A DNA stretch of 64,000 nt, taken from contig CANDBT010000011.1 of the NCBI GenBank assembly GCA_947383005.1, forward strand, positions 1 through 64,000. The letters are read 5' to 3'. Within the stretch, counting starts at the first letter, position 1, and every line of letters begins with the position of its first letter. Positions 17,052 through 26,106 of this stretch are shown here, piece after piece. The notes beneath the pieces are model-generated. The model searched no databases. It was not told the origin of the DNA and saw nothing but the letters and a program-made list of their open reading frames with translations. The position numbers and the translations under genes were made by a program. Source of the DNA: an uncultured bacterium. Its GTDB lineage: Bacteria; Bacillota; Clostridia; Lachnospirales; Lachnospiraceae.

Positions 17052-17957
17052 ATGAAGCGCAACAGAGGTATGATTGTCTTGTTTCTGGCGCCGGCGGTTT
17101 TTATGTTTACGGTTATTTTTTTGTACCCTATTGTCAGAACAATTATGATGAGCTTTTTCAAGATTGACGGTATTACTGATCCGTTGGCAAAATGGCAGTT
17201 TACCGGCCTGGACAACTTTTTTAAGCTTGCCAATACCAGCCTGTTCCGCATTTCCATGTGGAACCTTTTCCGAATCTGGCTGGTGGGCGGGATCATCGTT
17301 ATGTCCCTGGCCTTGCTGTTTGCGGTCATTATTACCAGCGGTATCCGCTTTAAAAGTTTTTTCCGTGCGGTGATTTATCTGCCTAATATTGTCAGTGCGG
17401 TGGCATTGGCGACGATGTGGCTTCAGTATGTGTACAGTCCCAAATTTGGTCTTTTAAAAACCGTATTCAGCCAGTTAGGTTTTACATCTTTGGCTAAAAT
17501 CCAATGGCTGGATAATGATCATAAATTTGCGGCGCTTTTGCTGGCATATTGTTTTGGGATGGTCGGATACCATATGTTGATTTTTGCCAGCGGGATAGAG
17601 CGGATTAGTTCAGATTATTTCGAAGCGGCAACGCTCGATGGCGCCAATAAAATCGACCAGTTCCGTTACATTACCCTGCCGTTGCTGAAGGGAGTATTTA
17701 AGACCAACATTACCATGTGGAGCGTGACGAGTGTAGGCTTTTTCGTATGGTCCCAACTGTTTTCCACCGTTACCGCAGATACGCAGACCATCACTCCTAT
17801 GGTGTATATGTATATGCAGATTTTCGGGGCCGGCAACAGTGTGACCGAACGGAATTCCGGTCTGGGGGCGGCTATCGGGGTGATGCTGAGTATTTGTGTG
17901 GTGGCGATTTTCTGGGTGTGCAACCATTTGCTTAAAGATGATGACCTGGAATTCTAA
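17052..17957 (+). CDS. ABC sugar permease, MalF-type
   Basis: A 301-residue inner-membrane permease with about six transmembrane segments, the first being MIVLFLAPAVFMFTVIFLY. The EAA loop that contacts the ATPase is FEAATLDGANKIDQFRYITL. Start 17052 follows AAAGGGGGAAGC; the longer frame from 16902 runs through repeat DNA. It pairs with the permease 14 bases downstream. No ATPase gene is present, so a shared MsmK-type ATPase is expected elsewhere. Confidence 0.93.
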   Translation: MKRNRGMIVLFLAPAVFMFTVIFLYPIVRTIMMSFFKIDGITDPLAKWQFTGLDNFFKLANTSLFRISMWNLFRIWLVGGIIVMSLALLFAVIITSGIRFKSFFRAVIYLPNIVSAVALATMWLQYVYSPKFGLLKTVFSQLGFTSLAKIQWLDNDHKFAALLLAYCFGMVGYHMLIFASGIERISSDYFEAATLDGANKIDQFRYITLPLLKGVFKTNITMWSVTSVGFFVWSQLFSTVTADTQTITPMVYMYMQIFGAGNSVTERNSGLGAAIGVMLSICVVAIFWVCNHLLKDDDLEF

Positions 17958-17971
17958 AAAGGAGGGAAATT

Positions 17972-18847
17972 ATGGCAAAGGAGAAAAAATATCGCGAACC
18001 GATAAATTGGAAAAGAGAGTTGCGTCTGGCTCCGGGATATCTGATCTTGCTGATTTGGATTTCCTTCACTTTTATTCTTCTAGGATGGGTGCTGCTGGCA
18101 AGTTTTTCCACGACGAAAGAGATTTTTTCCAATAAGCTTCTGGCTTCGGGGATTCACTTTGAGAACTATATTAAAGCCTGGGTGAATTCGGATGTGGCAG
18201 GGATATTCAGAAATTCCCTGATTTATTCCCTGATTTCCTGTGTGCTGCTCATTGGCATTTGCGCCCCGGCGGCGTATGTGCTGGCACGTTTTATCTTCCC
18301 GGGAAACAAGCTCATCCAGACCGGCCTTGTATCGGCGATGGGCGTCCCGGTGGTGATGATTGTGTTGCCGCTTTTTGGTATTGTAGCCAATATGGGCATT
18401 CTCAATCATGTGATGAGCAACGCGGTTTTATTGATTTTTCTGTATGTCGGGATTAATGTTCCCTATACGACGATATTTTTGATGACGTTTTTCAGCAACC
18501 TGTCACGAGCCTTTGAGGAAGCAGCCGCCATTGACGGATGCCCGCCGACCAAAACATTTTGGCTGATAATGCTTCCCATGGCCCAGCCAGGGATTATTAC
18601 GGTGACGATTTTTAATTTTATCAATATTTGGAATGAGTATTTTATTTCTTTGATATTTGCCAATTCGGATCAATTGCGTCCGATTGCCGTGGGATTGTAT
18701 TCGATGATTAATTCGATGAAATACACAGGTGATTGGGCGGGGATGTTCGCAGCGGTAGTAATTGTGTTCCTGCCAACGTTTATATTGTATATCTTCCTGT
18801 CAGAAAAGATTATCGCCGGAGTTACCGGAGGCGGGGTGAAAGGATAA
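17972..18847 (+). CDS. ABC sugar permease, MalG-type
   Basis: A 291-residue inner-membrane permease of the carbohydrate importer family, with six predicted transmembrane segments and the EAA motif EEAAAIDGCPPTKTFWLIML. AAGGAGG precedes the ATG. It is the last gene of the importer; a very strong terminator follows at 18881. Confidence 0.93.
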   Translation: MAKEKKYREPINWKRELRLAPGYLILLIWISFTFILLGWVLLASFSTTKEIFSNKLLASGIHFENYIKAWVNSDVAGIFRNSLIYSLISCVLLIGICAPAAYVLARFIFPGNKLIQTGLVSAMGVPVVMIVLPLFGIVANMGILNHVMSNAVLLIFLYVGINVPYTTIFLMTFFSNLSRAFEEAAAIDGCPPTKTFWLIMLPMAQPGIITVTIFNFINIWNEYFISLIFANSDQLRPIAVGLYSMINSMKYTGDWAGMFAAVVIVFLPTFILYIFLSEKIIAGVTGGGVKG

Positions 18848-18880
18848 TATCAAAAGGACAGCCAGGAAACAGGCAGCCTG

Positions 18881-18930
18881 AAACAGGGGCGGATGCAGCT
18901 CATATGAGCTGCATCCGCCCCTGTTTTTAT
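18881..18930 (+). terminator. Strong bidirectional terminator
   Basis: A perfect 46-base palindrome at 18881-18926, with arms AAACAGGGGCGGATGCAGCT and its complement, is followed by TTTTTAT on the plus strand. It closes the ABC operon. Confidence 0.9.
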
Positions 18931-19109
18931 GTCATAGGAGAGTGCGTCCTGTGACACAAAAACGCTCCGCTTAGGTTGCTGAGTGCCAGTGACGCGTTTT
19001 GCGGATTCCATAGGAAAGTTTGTCCTATGGAATAAAAGCCTTCCGGGCAGGAGTCTTTGTTCTGTTGCCAGGAAGTGCATAAAAACTTTTGTAATTTTTG
19101 AAATAACAG
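18931..19109. repeat. Repeat segments upstream of PTS operon
   Basis: Contains GGTTGCTGAGTGCCAGTG shared with 16716-16735, an ATTCCATAGG/CCTATGGAAT inverted pair at 19009-19035, and no credible gene. Confidence 0.45.
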
Positions 19110-19138
19110 TTGACAAATGGAAAAAAATCGGTTATTAT
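19110..19138 (+). promoter_or_regulatory. Strong sigma-A-like promoter of PTS operon
   Basis: TTGACA at 19110-19115 and TATTAT at 19133-19138 with 17 bases between. The leader holds GTTGAAAC and GTTTAAC, possible arms of a DeoR operator. It drives the kinase-reductase-regulator-PTS operon. Confidence 0.8.
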
Positions 19139-19205
19139 CTAGTTAAAGTTGTTGAAACAAAAATTAATAACTGTTGGTTTAACAAAAATGAAAAGGAGAG
19201 GGATT

Positions 19206-20138
19206 ATGATTTACACAGTAACGCTGAATCCGGCACTGGACAAAACGGTTGAGATTCCGTCATTTACGATTGACAGTGTGAACCGTATCACGGCTATGAG
19301 GACAGACCCGGGCGGAAAAGGAATCAATGTTTCCAAAGTAATCAGCAAGTTTGGGGGGAAGAGTGTTGCCACAGGCATTCTCGGAGGGGCTACAGGGAAT
19401 GCAATCAAGTCCATGGTAGATAAACTTGGGCTGGAATCCAGTTTTTGCTTTACTGAAGGGGAAACCCGCACCAATTTAAAGGTGGTAGATCTGGTAGGCC
19501 ATACCAATACCGATATCAATGAGCCGGGCCTGGTGGTTACGGAAGAACTTTTGGACGGGATGCTCCAGGAATTGTTGAGTAAATTGCAGACGGGGGATAT
19601 TGTGGTCCTTTCCGGCAGCCTTCCCAAAGGGGCGCCTGCGGATACGTATTATACCTGGGTAAGCGCCTGCCAGCAAAAGGATGTCAAAGTTATCCTTGAT
19701 GCCGACGGAGATTTGCTGGCGGCAGGAATTAAGGCTTCGCCGTATTTGATTAAGCCGAATAACCATGAGCTTTCACGGTTGTTTGCCGAGACGCTTGAGA
19801 CACCGGAAGAGCTGGAAAGCGCAGCACATAAATTGATGAAAAAGCATGGCATTGCCAAAGTTGTGGTATCTATGGGCGGTGCAGGGGCGCTTTATGTGAC
19901 GAAGGACAGGACGCTTTATGCAGAGGGTCTGAAGGTAACCGTGGGAAGTACCGTAGGGGCAGGAGACAGCGTGGTGGCGGCCTTGGCTTATGCAGAAGAG
20001 AAAGGGATGAGTCTGGAGGAGACGATTCGTTTGTCTATGGCAACCGGCGCCGCGAATGTCATGTGCAGCGGGAGCCAGGCGGCAGAATATGAGGTTATCG
20101 AAAGCCTGATCCCCAAGGTGGTATTCCGTTCCCTGTAA
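19206..20138 (+). CDS. fruK: 1-phosphofructokinase-like PfkB-family kinase
   Basis: A 310-residue PfkB-family sugar-phosphate kinase: MIYTVTLNPALDKTVEI at the start, DPGGKGINVSKVISKFGG, LSGSLPKGAP, KPNNHEL and the catalytic signature TVGAGDSVVAAL. It phosphorylates fructose-1-phosphate, or a related ketohexose phosphate such as tagatose-6-phosphate. AAAAGGAGAGGG precedes ATG 19206. As first gene of an operon with a mannitol-family PTS and a SorE-like reductase, it would feed the product to aldolase. Confidence 0.85.
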   Translation: MIYTVTLNPALDKTVEIPSFTIDSVNRITAMRTDPGGKGINVSKVISKFGGKSVATGILGGATGNAIKSMVDKLGLESSFCFTEGETRTNLKVVDLVGHTNTDINEPGLVVTEELLDGMLQELLSKLQTGDIVVLSGSLPKGAPADTYYTWVSACQQKDVKVILDADGDLLAAGIKASPYLIKPNNHELSRLFAETLETPEELESAAHKLMKKHGIAKVVVSMGGAGALYVTKDRTLYAEGLKVTVGSTVGAGDSVVAALAYAEEKGMSLEETIRLSMATGAANVMCSGSQAAEYEVIESLIPKVVFRSL

Positions 20139-20149
20139 AAATTGGTAAG

Positions 20150-20250
20150 AGCTCAGATAGGTCTGCGCGTTTGCCGCGCTGACCGTACGATATCGTGGTG
20201 GCTGCAAGCATCCGGCTCATCGCGTAGCGATTTTCTATGGCCGGATGCGG
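20150..20250. repeat. Interspersed palindrome R6, copy 1
   Basis: The segment GTCTGCGCGTTTGCCGCGC then TGACCGTAC recurs in diverged form at 28042-28072. An inverted pair GCATCCGGC / GCCGGATGC lies between 20210 and 20250. It sits between fruK and the reductase. Confidence 0.5.
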
Positions 20251-20329
20251 TAACAGTTCACATAAAAGAACACTATTTGTTGTTGCCATAACAGGCAATA
20301 ATCAGTTATGATAAGAAAGGAGTTTTGAA

Positions 20330-21598
20330 ATGAAAGCAAAAGGTGTAAGGTTGCATGGGGCAAAGGATCTGAGGCTGGAGGAGTTTGAGCTTCCCGAGAT
20401 TACCGATGACGAGATTCTGGTGAAAGTAGTTTCGGACAGTATTTGCATGTCTACTTACAAATGTGCCATCCTGGGGGCGGAGCATAAGCGTGTCCATGAT
20501 GATGTGGCAGAGCATCCGGCGATTATGGGCCACGAATTTGCCGGAGATATCGTGAAGGTCGGAAAGAATCATCAGGATACTTTTAAGCCAGGGATGAAAT
20601 TTACTCTGCAGCCGGCTTTGAATTACAAAGGGACGATGTGGAGCCCGGGCTATTCCTATGAATTCTTTGGCGGGGATACCACTTACTGCGTAATACCGGC
20701 TGAGGTTATGGAGTTGGGATGTCTGCTGGAATATAAAGGACGTGCTTATTATGAGGCTTCCCTTGCCGAGCCTATGTCTTGCAGCATCGGTGCTTTTAAT
20801 GCTGCTTATCACACCCAGATGGGAGTATATACGCATCAGATGGGGATTAAGGAAAATGGCAAGCTGGCGATTATGGCCGGTGCCGGCCCCATGGGTCTGG
20901 GCGCGCTGACCTATGCGCTGCATCGTGATGTTCGTCCTTCCATGGTAGTGGTCACTGACCTGGCGCAGGATCGTCTTGACCGGGCGGCGCAGCTCTTCCC
21001 GCCGGAAGAATATGCGAAAGAGGGAATAGAGGTTCATTTTGTCAATACCGGTAAATTTGATGACCCGGTAGCGGAACTTTTGCGGATTTCCGGCGGTACC
21101 GGATATGATGATGTCCTTTGTTATGCGCCGGTGGCTTCCGTAGTGACTCAATCCAGTGCTATTTTAGGCCGTGACGGCTGTTTGAATTTCTTTGCTGGTC
21201 CTACGGACAACAAATTCAGCGCTACGATGAATTTTTACGATGTTCATTATAACTCCACTCATGTTATGGGTACAACTGGTGGGAATACTGCTGATATGAT
21301 TGAATCTTTGGAGCTGACTGCTGCTAAACGAATTAATCCGGCAGTTATGGTAACTCATATCGGAGGTTTGGACGCGGTGGCGGAAACAACCTTGAATCTG
21401 CCGAAAATTCCTGGCGGAAAGAAGTTAATTTATACGTGGCTCTCCATGCCGTTGACAGCGCTGACTGATCTGCGTGCAAAAGGAGAAGAAAATCAAGATT
21501 CCCGTTTGATTGCTTTGGCGGATATTGTTGATGAGCATCAGGGATTATGGTGTCCGGAAGCGGAAGAATATCTGCTGGCAAATTTTATTAACGAATAA
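20330..21598 (+). CDS. L-sorbose-1-phosphate reductase-like zinc dehydrogenase
   Basis: A 422-residue medium-chain alcohol dehydrogenase-fold protein close to SorE, which reduces L-sorbose-1-phosphate to glucitol-6-phosphate. Features are DSICMSTYKCAILG, the zinc-type HEFAGDIVKVG segment, EPMSCSIGAFNAAYH, and the nucleotide fold AIMAGAGPMGLGALTYAL. AAAGGAG precedes the ATG. Its partner PTS is of the mannitol family, so the true substrate may be a hexitol- or ketose-phosphate other than sorbose. The family call is good; the substrate is open. Confidence 0.75.
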   Translation: MKAKGVRLHGAKDLRLEEFELPEITDDEILVKVVSDSICMSTYKCAILGAEHKRVHDDVAEHPAIMGHEFAGDIVKVGKNHQDTFKPGMKFTLQPALNYKGTMWSPGYSYEFFGGDTTYCVIPAEVMELGCLLEYKGRAYYEASLAEPMSCSIGAFNAAYHTQMGVYTHQMGIKENGKLAIMAGAGPMGLGALTYALHRDVRPSMVVVTDLAQDRLDRAAQLFPPEEYAKEGIEVHFVNTGKFDDPVAELLRISGGTGYDDVLCYAPVASVVTQSSAILGRDGCLNFFAGPTDNKFSATMNFYDVHYNSTHVMGTTGGNTADMIESLELTAAKRINPAVMVTHIGGLDAVAETTLNLPKIPGGKKLIYTWLSMPLTALTDLRAKGEENQDSRLIALADIVDEHQGLWCPEAEEYLLANFINE

Positions 21599-21610
21599 CT
21601 GGTACCAGGA

Positions 21611-21645
21611 CTCCGGTCTGCCGGTTTTCTGGTACAGACCGGAGG
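21611..21645 (+). promoter_or_regulatory. Hairpin covering the ribosome site of the DeoR gene
   Basis: CTCCGGTCTG at 21611-21620 pairs with CAGACCGGAG at 21635-21644, which contains most of the GGAGG ribosome site of the DeoR gene. No T run follows. The stem would hide the ribosome site and could limit regulator synthesis. Confidence 0.65.
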
Positions 21646-21651
21646 TGTATT

Positions 21652-22413
21652 TTGGATTCTATGGAAGCACGCAGAAATGCGATTGTTGAACTGATCAACG
21701 AAAACGGAACGGTCAGTTTCTCCCAGATAAAGAATGCGTTCCCCAACGTGTCGGAGATGACGTTGCGTACCGATTTAAGACAGCTTGACGGTACGAAACA
21801 GATTGTGCGGATTCACGGGGGAGCCAAATCTGTCCAGGTTATTGTTGGGACTGATGATTATTTAAGTAAACGATCTGTCCGCAATATTCCGGCTAAACAA
21901 AAGATTGCTGCAAAGGCGCTTTCCCTGCTGCGTCCGGATACCACGATTTTTGTGGATTCCGGAAGTACGACTACCATGCTTGCCCATCAATTTCCAGATC
22001 AGTCCAATTTGATTTATACTACAGGTTTAACCTGTGCGACGGAGCTGGCTAACCTGTCCAGGCCGACAGTGATGATTCCGGGGGGCAAATTAAATCGTTA
22101 CAGTCAGAGCGTGTGTGGAATCAGCGCGGTCAAAGAGCTGGCAAGAGTGAATTTTAGCCAAACATTTCTGGGGGTTACCAGTTACAGTTCCAACACGGGT
22201 TTTACCTGTGGCATCAATGACGAAGCGATCCTGAAGCAAACGGCTATCAGACAGTCTGAACAAATTATTGTATTGATTGATTCTTCCAAGATCGGGGTGA
22301 GGAGCACCTTTTGTATCTGCGGGCTGCCGGAAGTGGATATTGTGGTTTCTGACGGGAACTTGCCGGAAATATTTTTGGAAGAATGTAGTAAGCATCATGT
22401 GACTGTTTTATGA
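21652..22413 (+). CDS. DeoR-family transcriptional regulator
   Basis: A 253-residue DeoR regulator. The N-terminal helix-turn-helix (GTVSFSQIKNAFPNVSEMTL) is followed by the linker RIHGGAK and the sugar-phosphate-binding DeoRC domain (FVDSGSTTTMLA, AVKELARVNFSQTFLG). The start is probably TTG 21652, which has GGAGG at a spacing of six; ATG 21661 would be fifteen away. It lies inside the operon it probably controls. Confidence 0.9.
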   Translation: MDSMEARRNAIVELINENGTVSFSQIKNAFPNVSEMTLRTDLRQLDGTKQIVRIHGGAKSVQVIVGTDDYLSKRSVRNIPAKQKIAAKALSLLRPDTTIFVDSGSTTTMLAHQFPDQSNLIYTTGLTCATELANLSRPTVMIPGGKLNRYSQSVCGISAVKELARVNFSQTFLGVTSYSSNTGFTCGINDEAILKQTAIRQSEQIIVLIDSSKIGVRSTFCICGLPEVDIVVSDGNLPEIFLEECSKHHVTVL

Positions 22414-22493
22414 CCACAGGAGCTTTAAAGGGTATTCGAATTTGTCAGAAGATCAGTTCCTCATTATTCCGATAATGCGAGGGAGGGATTATC

Positions 22494-24356
22494 TTGAAGA
22501 ATTACGTACAACGTTTTGGTAAATTTTTATCCGCGATGGTTATGCCCAATATCGGTGCGTTGATTGCATTTGGTTTTCTTGCCGCGCTGTTTATTGACAC
22601 TGGCTGGATACCGAACAAGGGTTTTAACAGTATGGTAGGTCCTATGCTGACTTACCTGATTCCTGTTTTGATTGCCTCTACCGGCGGAAGAATGATCGGT
22701 GGCGACAGAGGACGTGTAGTAGGCGGTATTGCAGTTATCGGCGCGATTATGAGCAACACGGAGATTACTATGTTGATGGCGGCAATGGTTATCGGTCCGC
22801 TGGCAGGTTTCTGCATTAAAAAATTTGATGAAGCTATGGATGGCCATATGCCGGCGGGCTTTGAGATGCTGATCAATAACTTCTCCGCCGGTATTATGGG
22901 TATGCTTTTGGCCATGCTGGGCTATTTGGTTATCGGTCCGGTGATGAGTGGTATCCTGCAGGTTATGTCTACCGGAGTGAATATCCTGGTGGACAATGAA
23001 GTACTCCCGCTGGTGGCGGTATTTATCGAACCGGCGAAGGTGCTGTTTTTGAATAACGCGATCAATCACGGTATTTTTACTCCGATAGCTACCGCTCAGG
23101 CAGCAGAAGCGGGCAAATCGATTATGTATATGCTGGAACCCAATCCAGGTCCGGGTCTTGGCGTATTGCTGGCTTACATGTTTTTCTGCAAGGATAAGGC
23201 GACAAAGGATTCTGCCCCAGGTGCGGTGATTATTCATCTGCTGGGCGGCATTCATGAGATTTATTTCCCTTATATATTAATGAATCCGCTGGTGCTTATC
23301 GCGCCTATTGCCGGAAGCGTTGTCGGGATCTTCTGGTTTAACATGACCGGATGCGGCCTGGTAGGCCCGGCGTCCCCAGGCTCCATAATTGCTTATTTAA
23401 TGATGGCCCCGGGTTCCGATATGCTGAAAATCATTGTCGGCGTGCTGTTGTCTGCAGCGGTTTCCTTTGCTATTGCGTCCGTTTTGGTAAAAATGGCGGG
23501 AGGAAAGAGCCTTGAGGAAGCGCAAAGCGAGATGGCGGCCATGAAAGCCCAGGCTAAGGGAGAAGCGGTTGTGCCAGGCACTATCGAAAAATCTTCCGAG
23601 ATTAAGAAAATTGTTTTTGCTTGTGATGCCGGTATGGGTTCGTCAGCTATGGGTGCGACGAAATTCCGCAATCGCATTAAAGCAGGACGCCCGGATATTA
23701 CCGTTACCAATACTTCGGTAGATAATATTCCGGCAGACTGCGATATTGCTGTTGTGCAGGCGACTTTGGCTGACAGGGCGAAGAAATCAGCGCCGCAGGC
23801 ACAGTTGATTACTATTGGCAATTTCCTGGCAGATCCGGCTTTGGATGCCTTGTATGTGCAGCTTAGCACCGGTGATGCGCCGGCGGCGCCGGCTGGGGAG
23901 AATACGGATATCGTCATCCCTGATGTGCCGATTAAGAAACAGGTAATTATCAAAGAAGGCGTTCATTTAGGATGTAAGCCGGTGAGTAAGGAGGAGGCTA
24001 TCCAGGCTGCCGGTGAGATGCTGACGAAGCTGGGTTATGTGGATGAAAGCTATATCGGCGCTATGCAGGAAAGGGAAAAGCTGGTTTCTACCTATATCGG
24101 TATGGGCGTGGCGATTCCTCATGGAACCACCCAGGCTAAGGGGACGGTAAAAAAGACTGGTATTGTATTTTTCCAGTATCCGGAGGGGGTTGATTTTGGC
24201 GCCGAAAAGGCGGAGCTGGTATTTGGCATTGCGGGAATTGGTGATGAACATCTGGATCTCCTCAGCAAACTCTGTACGCTTCTTGAAGACCCGGCTCGTC
24301 TGGAAACTTTAAAGACAACGGATGATGTCGATTGGGTATTGGAACAGCTTGGATAA
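22494..24356 (+). CDS. mtlA: PTS mannitol-family EIICBA
   Basis: A 620-residue fused PTS permease. Residues 1-340 are a membrane EIIC of the mannitol type (AMVMPNIGALIAFGF, NNAINHGIFTPI, GGIHEIYFPYILM). EIIB follows with the phosphorylated Cys in ACDAGMGSSAMG (about 377). EIIA is C-terminal with the phosphorylated His in VAIPHGT (about 542). It imports and phosphorylates a hexitol or related sugar. No mannitol-1-phosphate dehydrogenase is present; the neighbours are a SorE-like reductase and an FruK-like kinase, so mannitol itself is not certain. Confidence 0.9.
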   Translation: MKNYVQRFGKFLSAMVMPNIGALIAFGFLAALFIDTGWIPNKGFNSMVGPMLTYLIPVLIASTGGRMIGGDRGRVVGGIAVIGAIMSNTEITMLMAAMVIGPLAGFCIKKFDEAMDGHMPAGFEMLINNFSAGIMGMLLAMLGYLVIGPVMSGILQVMSTGVNILVDNEVLPLVAVFIEPAKVLFLNNAINHGIFTPIATAQAAEAGKSIMYMLEPNPGPGLGVLLAYMFFCKDKATKDSAPGAVIIHLLGGIHEIYFPYILMNPLVLIAPIAGSVVGIFWFNMTGCGLVGPASPGSIIAYLMMAPGSDMLKIIVGVLLSAAVSFAIASVLVKMAGGKSLEEAQSEMAAMKAQAKGEAVVPGTIEKSSEIKKIVFACDAGMGSSAMGATKFRNRIKAGRPDITVTNTSVDNIPADCDIAVVQATLADRAKKSAPQAQLITIGNFLADPALDALYVQLSTGDAPAAPAGENTDIVIPDVPIKKQVIIKEGVHLGCKPVSKEEAIQAAGEMLTKLGYVDESYIGAMQEREKLVSTYIGMGVAIPHGTTQAKGTVKKTGIVFFQYPEGVDFGAEKAELVFGIAGIGDEHLDLLSKLCTLLEDPARLETLKTTDDVDWVLEQLG

Positions 24357-24361
24357 AGCGA

Positions 24362-24390
24362 AGAATCCTGCAAAGCAGGATTCTTTGTTC
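24362..24390 (+). terminator. Terminator of the PTS operon
   Basis: GAATCCTGC at 24363-24371 pairs with GCAGGATTC at 24375-24383, followed by TTTG. The same stem occurs at 16880-16900. It begins six bases after the EIICBA stop. Confidence 0.7.
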
Positions 24391-24505
24391 CAAACAGGAT
24401 TCTCTGTTCCGGCAGGGCGGCTGCGATTGCCGCCTTACTGTTTTACTGTTCGGACGGATGCATTCCCAAAGGTATGCTCTGGAAAAGTTTCCGGGTTTAC
24501 CTGAG

Positions 24506-24722
24506 CAGTAAGTTGCTGTTCACTCCCATGCCAAGCGCCACGCTGCTTGGCATGGGGGATGCACGTAATGGTAGCGAAGTTACTGTTCACACCATGGCTA
24601 ATCACTCCGCTGATTGGCCAGGGGCAGATATCATTATGGGAGCAAAGCATATGCCCCATTGCCGAAGGCAGTTTAAAATGGGCATATGCGGTTACGTTCA
24701 CAGGGTACCTGTGAACAGTAAC
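24506..24722. repeat. Clustered palindromes (family R3) before tRNA-Leu
   Basis: CCCATGCCAAGC (24524-24535) pairs with GCTTGGCATGGG (24545-24556). A second unit has GCATATGCCCCATTGCC and TTTAAAATGGGCATATGC as arms, then GTTCACAGGGTACCTGTGAAC before AGTAAC. The second unit recurs in diverged form at 28786-28860 and in part at 24997-25050. No gene is seen. Confidence 0.6.
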
Positions 24723-24759
24723 TAGCGAACCAGGCCACCATGAATTTTTAAAGAATTGG

Positions 24760-24788
24760 TTGACAAATATTGGCTCAGTGGTTATAAT
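24760..24788 (+). promoter_or_regulatory. Consensus promoter of tRNA-Leu
   Basis: TTGACA at 24760-24765 and TATAAT at 24783-24788 are both perfect and 17 bases apart, about 49 bases before the tRNA. Confidence 0.9.
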
Positions 24789-24836
24789 ATACATGTTGTC
24801 GCGATGGATAGGGGATATTTGCCATGACGATAGCAG

Positions 24837-24920
24837 GCAGAAGTGGCGGAATTGGCAGACGCGCACGGTTCAGGTCCGTGTGGTAGCAATACCTTGTGGG
24901 TTCGACTCCCATCTTCTGCA
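24837..24920 (+). tRNA. tRNA-Leu (anticodon CAG)
   Basis: Acceptor arms GCAGAAG and CTTCTGC enclose a class II tRNA. The anticodon stem CACGG/CCGTG carries loop TTCAGGT, giving anticodon CAG; a long variable arm follows, and the T arm has GTGGGTTCGACTCCCAT. The discriminator is A; CCA is not encoded. Confidence 0.95.
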
Positions 24921-25096
24921 CGGTGTGGCGCAAAGCTGGACGGATAAAGTTCTGGTTTTGCGCTATTTTCATATCATGACGCTGCTAATTGTCGCAGGCG
25001 ATTGAAAACGGGCATATGCAGTCCTGCTTTCAGAGAACGGTGAACAGCGATAAAGATACGGCGAGCGGCAGGATGACGGGAAGAAAGGAGAAGGCC

Positions 25097-26005
25097 ATGG
25101 GACAGCAGGTGGTTCCCGGCTTTTTAAGAGAAAAGCTGAACAGGCAGTATGGAGAGGATACGGCCGCTAAGATTTTTGAAGGCTATCAAAAGGAAAGGCC
25201 GGTTACGATTCGGGTAAACCGGATAAAGACCGATTTGGCGGCGGTAATGGCCGATTTGGACGGCGAGGGGGTCCGATACCAAAAAGTCCCCTGGTATTCC
25301 GATGGGCTGATTGTTGAAACGGTGAGAGAGCTTGCGCTTCAGAAAATGCCTGTTTACAAAAACGGGGAGATTTATTTACAGAGCCTCTCATCGATGATAC
25401 CACCGTTGGTGCTGGAGCCTGGCGAGGGCGACAGCGTGTTGGATATGGCGGCGGCTCCGGGAGGAAAGACGACTCAGATAGCAGCCCTTACCCGGAATAT
25501 GGCTTCCATTACTGCCTGTGAAAGAAATAAAATCCGCGGAGAGAGGTTGCAATACAACATAGATAAACAAGGGGCTTCCCGGGTCTGTGTGTTGATTACC
25601 GATGCCAGGCGGCTGGATGATTTTTTTTCTTTTGATAAAATTTTGCTGGATGCACCATGCACGGGCAGCGGGACATTCTCGCTGAGCCAGGGTGGTTTTT
25701 CGGGTTCATTTACGAAGGCATTTTTGAACCAATGCACGGCTTTGCAGGAGGGTTTGCTGAAAAAAGCCTTGAAACTGCTGAAGCCAGGCCATGAAATGGT
25801 GTATTCGACTTGTTCAGTATTGGAAGAGGAGAATGAAGCAGTGTTAAGACGGGTGCTGCCCCAGGCCAAGGCAGAAATCGTCCCTGTTCAGGCAGAGCGT
25901 TTTTCGGGGGTTTCGCTTCTTCCAGCCACGATCCCCGGGGTTCTCTGTATTTGTCCGGATAACTTATATGAAGGCTTTTTTGTGGCAAAAATAAGAAAAA
26001 GGTAA
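25097..26005 (+). CDS. RsmB/NOL1-NOP2-type RNA (cytosine-5)-methyltransferase
   Basis: A 302-residue SAM-dependent m5C RNA methyltransferase. Motif I is LDMAAAPGGKTTQIAAL, motif IV is LLDAPCTGSGT, and the catalytic Cys is in YSTCSVLEEENE. It is shorter than RsmB/RsmF and lacks their RNA-binding extension. Start 25097 follows AAAGGAGAAGG; the longer frame from 24989 is rejected. The target may be rRNA or tRNA; not determinable. Confidence 0.88.
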   Translation: MGQQVVPGFLREKLNRQYGEDTAAKIFEGYQKERPVTIRVNRIKTDLAAVMADLDGEGVRYQKVPWYSDGLIVETVRELALQKMPVYKNGEIYLQSLSSMIPPLVLEPGEGDSVLDMAAAPGGKTTQIAALTRNMASITACERNKIRGERLQYNIDKQGASRVCVLITDARRLDDFFSFDKILLDAPCTGSGTFSLSQGGFSGSFTKAFLNQCTALQEGLLKKALKLLKPGHEMVYSTCSVLEEENEAVLRRVLPQAKAEIVPVQAERFSGVSLLPATIPGVLCICPDNLYEGFFVAKIRKR

Positions 26006-26017
26006 CAGTAACGTCAA

Positions 26018-26048
26018 AGGCCGCATGGGGGGTTACTGTGAAAGGGTT
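26018..26048. repeat. Interspersed repeat R7, copy 1
   Basis: AAAGGCCGCATGGGGGGTTA followed by CTGTGAAAG recurs at 27791-27822 and 27996-28025, flanking the two Fe-S genes. Confidence 0.5.
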
Positions 26049-26106
26049 GAACAGTTTTGGAAAAAGAAATAATGATGAGAATACTTAAAGACCAATGGAG
26101 GGAACT

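Noticed and set aside
20306-21151. 281-codon minus-strand frame opposite the reductase
   Set aside because: It is a shadow of the SorE-like gene.
22527-23255. 242-codon minus-strand frame opposite the PTS gene
   Set aside because: It is a His/Asn-rich shadow of the EIIC domain with no ribosome site.
24989-25096. N-terminal extension of the RNA methyltransferase
   Set aside because: The segment overlaps a partial R3 repeat, and the strong ribosome site is before 25097.
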